Source: WJMT01 sp964445575 (GTDB lineage Bacteria > Acidobacteriota > Aminicenantia > Aminicenantales > Aminicenantaceae). Taken from it: a stretch of 64,000 nucleotides of DNA. Position numbers and translations under genes: made by a program. Below the pieces are notes generated by a model. The model was given only the letters and a program-made list of their open reading frames with translations, did no database searches and had not been told where the DNA came from. Where the stretch lies: positions 4,096 through 68,095 of the forward strand of contig CAYULB010000007.1 in assembly GCA_964445575.1 (NCBI GenBank), written 5' to 3'. Shown piece by piece: positions 61,275 through 64,000 of the stretch. Each line of letters begins with the position of its first letter. The stretch's first letter is position 1.

Positions 61275-63035
61275 TTAAAGATTAATTTCTAAATCCTTAT
61301 TTTCATTTAATTCCAATATTTTTTCAAGAAACTCTTTGAAATTAAACTGGCCCTTGTCTCCTTCTGTATGGATTCGTACCGATACGCCTTCCTTTTCAAC
61401 CTCTCTATCACCCACTACCAAGATGAGAGGCGCTTTATTCTTCTCCGCGTCTCTTATCTTATATCCAACCTTCTCCCTCCGGATATCAACTTCTGTTCTC
61501 AGGTTCACTTTCTTTAGTTCCTGCCTCAATTTTTCTGCATACGGATTGTGCCTGTCAGCAATAGGAATGATTATAATCTGAACAGGAGCCAGCCACAAAG
61601 GAAAATTCCCGTTATAATGTTCTATCAATATGCCAAAAAACCTTTCTAATGAACCAAGGAGAGCCCGGTGAATCATAAAAGGCCTGTGAAATTCACCATC
61701 TTCTCCCACATAGTTTAGGTCAAATTTTTCTGATAAATTGAAATCCAGCTGAATGGTGGTGCACTGCCAAGACCTTTTTAGAGCGTCTTTGATTTTTATA
61801 TCAATTTTAGGCCCATAAAAGACCCCCTCTCCTTCGTCCACACTGAAATCAATTTTCTCGGCTTTAAGAGCTCTTTCCAAGGCTTTCGTTGCCTCATCCC
61901 AATCATTCACAGATCCGCTGAATTTCTCGGGTCTGGTTGAGAGAAAAACATCAAAGTCCTCGAAGCCAAAAGTCCTAAGTACTCTCAGAGCCATGGAAAT
62001 CGTCCTTCTTATCTCCTCTTCCAACTGATCTGGGCGGCAGAAAATATGAGCGTCATCCTGGGTAAACCCTCTGACTCTGAGAAGGCCGTGCAGCACACCC
62101 CCTCGTTCATATCGATAGACCGTACCTAACTCAGCCCATCTTAAAGGAAGCTCTCGATAGCTCCTTTGTGCTGACTGATAAACCATGATATGAAAAGGGC
62201 AGTTCATGGGTTTCAATTGATACTTTACATTGTCACTGATTAAAGAAGGGTAAAGAGCATCATAAAACTCAGTATGTCCGCTTGTTTCCCACACCTTGAG
62301 TTTGGCTATATGAGGAGAGTAAATAAGGTCATATCCTTCTTTAAAATGTTCTTTTCTCCAATAATCCTCTATCACAGCTCTGACCGCAGCTCCCTTAGGA
62401 TGCCAGAGGATCAGACCTCCTCCTAAATTTTCATCCGTGCTGAAAAGATCCAATTCAGGACCCAGTTTCCGGTGGTCTCTTTTCTTGGCTTCCTCCAGCA
62501 TATGAAGATAATCCTTAAGCTCTTTCTTATTAAAAAATGCAGTGCCGTAAACCCTCTGGAGCTGCTGGCTGCTTTCATCCCCTTTCCAATACGCCCCCGA
62601 AACAGAAAGCAATTTAAAATGCTTGATAGCTCCGGTAGATGGGATATGAGGCCCCAAACAGAAATCCACAAAATCTCCCTGTCTGTAACAAGAAACCTCT
62701 TTGTCCCCCTTTTCTTTGATCAGCTCAACCTTTAAATCCTGGCCTAATTTCTCAAACAGCTCAATGGCTTCTTGCTTAGTGCAGGTGAATTTTTCTAAAG
62801 GAATATCCTGGTCTGAAATCTCTCTCATCCTCTTTTCTATGGATTCTAAATCTTCTGGTGTGAAGGGTTTATCCCTTAAGAAATCATAATAAAAACCGTC
62901 TTCAACTGCTGGGCCCACTCCAGTCTTGGTGCCTGGAAAGAGGTCAAGAACAGCATGCGCTAAAAGATGAGAAGCACTGTGTCTTAAAGTATCTAAGCTG
63001 AAATTAGGTTCTCTGCTTTTCTTTTTTTCCGACAT
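61275..63035 (-). CDS. thrS: Threonyl-tRNA synthetase without TGS domain
   Basis: A 586-residue class II synthetase. The editing domain has HSASHLLAHAV (HxxxH) and CLGPHIPSTG. The catalytic core includes MNCPFHIMVYQ, VRGFTQDDAHIFC and the zinc ligands Cys-His-His, followed by the anticodon-binding domain (APVQIIIIPIADRHN). The N-terminal TGS domain (about 60 residues in E. coli ThrS, 642 residues) is absent; an in-frame TAG five codons upstream of the ATG rules out a missed longer start. Its stop codon overlaps the infC ribosome site. Confidence 0.96.
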   Translation of the reverse strand: MSEKKKSREPNFSLDTLRHSASHLLAHAVLDLFPGTKTGVGPAVEDGFYYDFLRDKPFTPEDLESIEKRMREISDQDIPLEKFTCTKQEAIELFEKLGQDLKVELIKEKGDKEVSCYRQGDFVDFCLGPHIPSTGAIKHFKLLSVSGAYWKGDESSQQLQRVYGTAFFNKKELKDYLHMLEEAKKRDHRKLGPELDLFSTDENLGGGLILWHPKGAAVRAVIEDYWRKEHFKEGYDLIYSPHIAKLKVWETSGHTEFYDALYPSLISDNVKYQLKPMNCPFHIMVYQSAQRSYRELPLRWAELGTVYRYERGGVLHGLLRVRGFTQDDAHIFCRPDQLEEEIRRTISMALRVLRTFGFEDFDVFLSTRPEKFSGSVNDWDEATKALERALKAEKIDFSVDEGEGVFYGPKIDIKIKDALKRSWQCTTIQLDFNLSEKFDLNYVGEDGEFHRPFMIHRALLGSLERFFGILIEHYNGNFPLWLAPVQIIIIPIADRHNPYAEKLRQELKKVNLRTEVDIRREKVGYKIRDAEKNKAPLILVVGDREVEKEGVSVRIHTEGDKGQFNFKEFLEKILELNENKDLEINL

Positions 63036-63214
63036 TTTTTGAATTCCTAAAGGGATGTCTTCTTTTCATTTTCTGACCTAACCCCCAAAGAAGAGGACAG
63101 ATTTTCTAGCTTGTTCTCAATATCTCTATATAACTACAAAAATCAATCTTCATTCTAAGGTTAAGCAAATTTTACATTTTTCTTTAACTCGAACTAACAT
63201 CTTTCTCTTTCAAG
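63036..63214. other. Intergenic region upstream of thrS
   Basis: About 180 AT-rich bases between the tRNA gene and thrS. I see no T-box motif, no clear terminator after the tRNA and no gene; tRNA and thrS may share a transcript. Confidence 0.35.
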
Positions 63215-63289
63215 TGGTAGGCGCGGAGGGTTTCGAACCCTCGACCTCTTCCGCGTCAAGGAAGCACTCTCCCACTGAGCTACGCGCCT
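63215..63289 (-). tRNA. tRNA-Val (anticodon GAC)
   Basis: The minus strand folds as a complete cloverleaf: acceptor AGGCGCG with CGCGCCT, D arm GCTC/GAGT, anticodon stem CTTCC/GGAAG around the loop TTGACGC (anticodon GAC), and T arm GAGGG/CCCTC with TTCGAAA. The discriminator A and an encoded CCA end follow. It decodes valine GUC and GUU codons. Confidence 0.96.
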
Positions 63290-63364
63290 TTTTCCCGACT
63301 CACAAGCTTATATATATTAAAGGTTTGGATGAGTTCTGTCAATAAAAATGGGATTCCAGGTATT

Positions 63365-63847
63365 TCAAAGATATATTATTTCAGCACTCAAGTCTTTGAG
63401 AGACAGCAGCGCTACCGAATTTTTTCCAGTCAACCATCCTCCTGTTTCTCCCGGATTTATGATAATAATGCCTCTGTTTTTGCTTATTTCCGGTTTATGG
63501 GTGTGACCATAGATAATAACATGATAATTGCCTGCTGCTTTATAGTCTTTCACCTTAAAGTGAGTATGGGTTACCAGAAAATTCACTTTCTTATTAGCAA
63601 AGGTAAGAGGTTCTTTAGAGATGGTCCCTAACGACTCAAATGCCTTTTTCAATCCTTTTTTTTCTCCATCACAGTTTCCAAAAACCGCCTTTACAGGACA
63701 TTTAAGCTGCTCCAATTTTCTGGCTGCAAAGGGAGCTACAAAATCACCCGCATGGATAACCAATTCACATTCAACACTGTTAAAAAATGAAACAGCCTTG
63801 TTTACAGCATTACAATTATCATGAGAATCAGACATGATTCCGATCAT
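63365..63847 (-). CDS. YfcE/MJ0936-type phosphodiesterase
   Basis: A 160-residue calcineurin-fold metallophosphoesterase. GIMSDSHDN (Asp, His), VIHAGDFVAP (Asp), FGNCDGEK (Asn; the usual His is replaced by Cys in GNCD, as in this subfamily), LVTHTHFKV (His) and IYGHTHKPE (His-x-His) form the dinuclear metal site. It hydrolyses phosphodiesters in vitro; the physiological substrate is unknown. A strong ribosome site GGAAGGAG (63854-63861) precedes the ATG, and the third copy of the promoter-like repeat ends just upstream of that. Confidence 0.9.
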   Translation of the reverse strand: MIGIMSDSHDNCNAVNKAVSFFNSVECELVIHAGDFVAPFAARKLEQLKCPVKAVFGNCDGEKKGLKKAFESLGTISKEPLTFANKKVNFLVTHTHFKVKDYKAAGNYHVIIYGHTHKPEISKNRGIIIINPGETGGWLTGKNSVALLSLKDLSAEIIYL

Positions 63848-63867
63848 TTGTGTCTCCTTCCAATTAT

Positions 63868-63945
63868 CCTGACCTATTCAAAAAAAGGGCAATGTTTTCA
63901 TTATTATTTTCATTTAAGCGATATGCAAGGCTTTTTCAAGAACAA
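63868..63945 (-). repeat. Promoter-like repeat, copy C
   Basis: The reverse strand matches 5512-5591 and 9112-9191 over about 78 bases, including the TTCTTGAAAAA block, the ATCGCT-like centre, the T-run and the final GAATAGGTCAGG. It ends 20 bases before the phosphodiesterase start codon and is oriented with it. Confidence 0.65.
63900..63928 (-). promoter_or_regulatory. Predicted promoter of the phosphodiesterase gene
   Basis: On the minus strand TTGCAT (63923-63928), 17 bases, AATAAT (63900-63905), in the same register as in the other repeat copies. Confidence 0.5.
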
Positions 63946-64000
63946 ATAAATAGGAAATGGCAAAAAGCGCATAAAGATGCTCCCTGATAGGCCTAGTTTA

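Noticed and set aside
63036..63214. T-box or leader-peptide control of thrS
   Set aside because: No T-box consensus, specifier loop, threonine-rich leader or terminator hairpin is visible.
1..64000. CRISPR array, prophage or complete insertion sequence
   Set aside because: No regularly spaced repeats, transposase, integrase-cargo or phage structural genes are present; the tyrosine recombinase is of the Xer type in a housekeeping operon.

Overview
The window reads as a contiguous chromosomal segment of an AT-rich (roughly 40 % GC by eye) diderm bacterium. LptD, LpxD, a WaaP/Kdo-type kinase, an O-antigen ligase, a heptose kinase and a GT9 heptosyltransferase show an LPS-bearing outer membrane. 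Hydrogenase maturation genes, an HdrA-like flavoprotein and an F0 subunit c with a sodium-type ligand set suggest anaerobic energy metabolism. The large VPS10/BNR-repeat protein and the two-domain acyl-ACP thioesterase would fit an Acidobacteriota/Aminicenantota-like lineage. That placement is inference; no marker was searched.

Layout. 1-4.8 kb (+): a truncated GltD/HdrA-type iron-sulfur flavoprotein, a receiver-histidine kinase, a hydrogenase maturation protease, hypB and hypA. 4.8-5.2 kb: cspA with a long leader and a clear terminator. 5.2-9.2 kb: a gap with inverted-repeat debris, a PHP-UvrD fusion, and two copies of a new promoter-like repeat. 9.2-12.9 kb (+): methyltransferase, UbiA-type prenyltransferase, MgtC, RdgB, ComEA-like protein. 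12.9-19.2 kb (-): dprA-topA-xerC, a nupC pseudogene, and DUF1573-YggT-YggU. 19.3-25.2 kb: two outer-membrane barrel proteins flanking a minus-strand LPS-modification group (WaaP-like kinase, glycosidase-like protein, methyltransferase). 25.3-34.7 kb (+): VPS10/BNR protein, Trm112-like protein, GT9, thioesterase, O-antigen ligase, PHP protein, heptose kinase. 34.7-43 kb (-): purF, a nucleotide-sugar cluster (RmlA, RmlC-like, RmlB, two GMD-type SDRs) and lptD. 43.2-46.9 kb (+): two AtpI/Z-like proteins, atpB, atpE, YihY, lpxD. 46.9-63 kb (-): a long collinear housekeeping run thrS-infC-rpmI-rplT-pheS-pheT-zapB-like-zapA-rny-ymdB-xseA-xseB-ispA-dxs-tlyA-nadK-trxB. 63.2-63.8 kb (-): tRNA-Val(GAC) and a YfcE-type phosphoesterase.

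How it fits together. Cell-envelope synthesis dominates: nucleotide sugars, heptose, core kinase, ligase and LptD export. Translation, replication and RNA decay genes form the large minus-strand block. The ATP synthase operon is split: F0 a and c are here, but b and all F1 genes are absent.

Most notable. An approximately 80-98 bp element occurs three times, each copy immediately upstream of a gene and in the same orientation as it, with conserved -35/-10-like hexamers. infC very probably starts at a rare AUC codon 20 codons upstream of its first AUG. PheT lacks the inserted tRNA-binding OB domain and ThrS lacks the TGS domain. A nupC remnant carries a large internal deletion, and the rny ribosome binding site can pair with an upstream anti-SD-like stretch.
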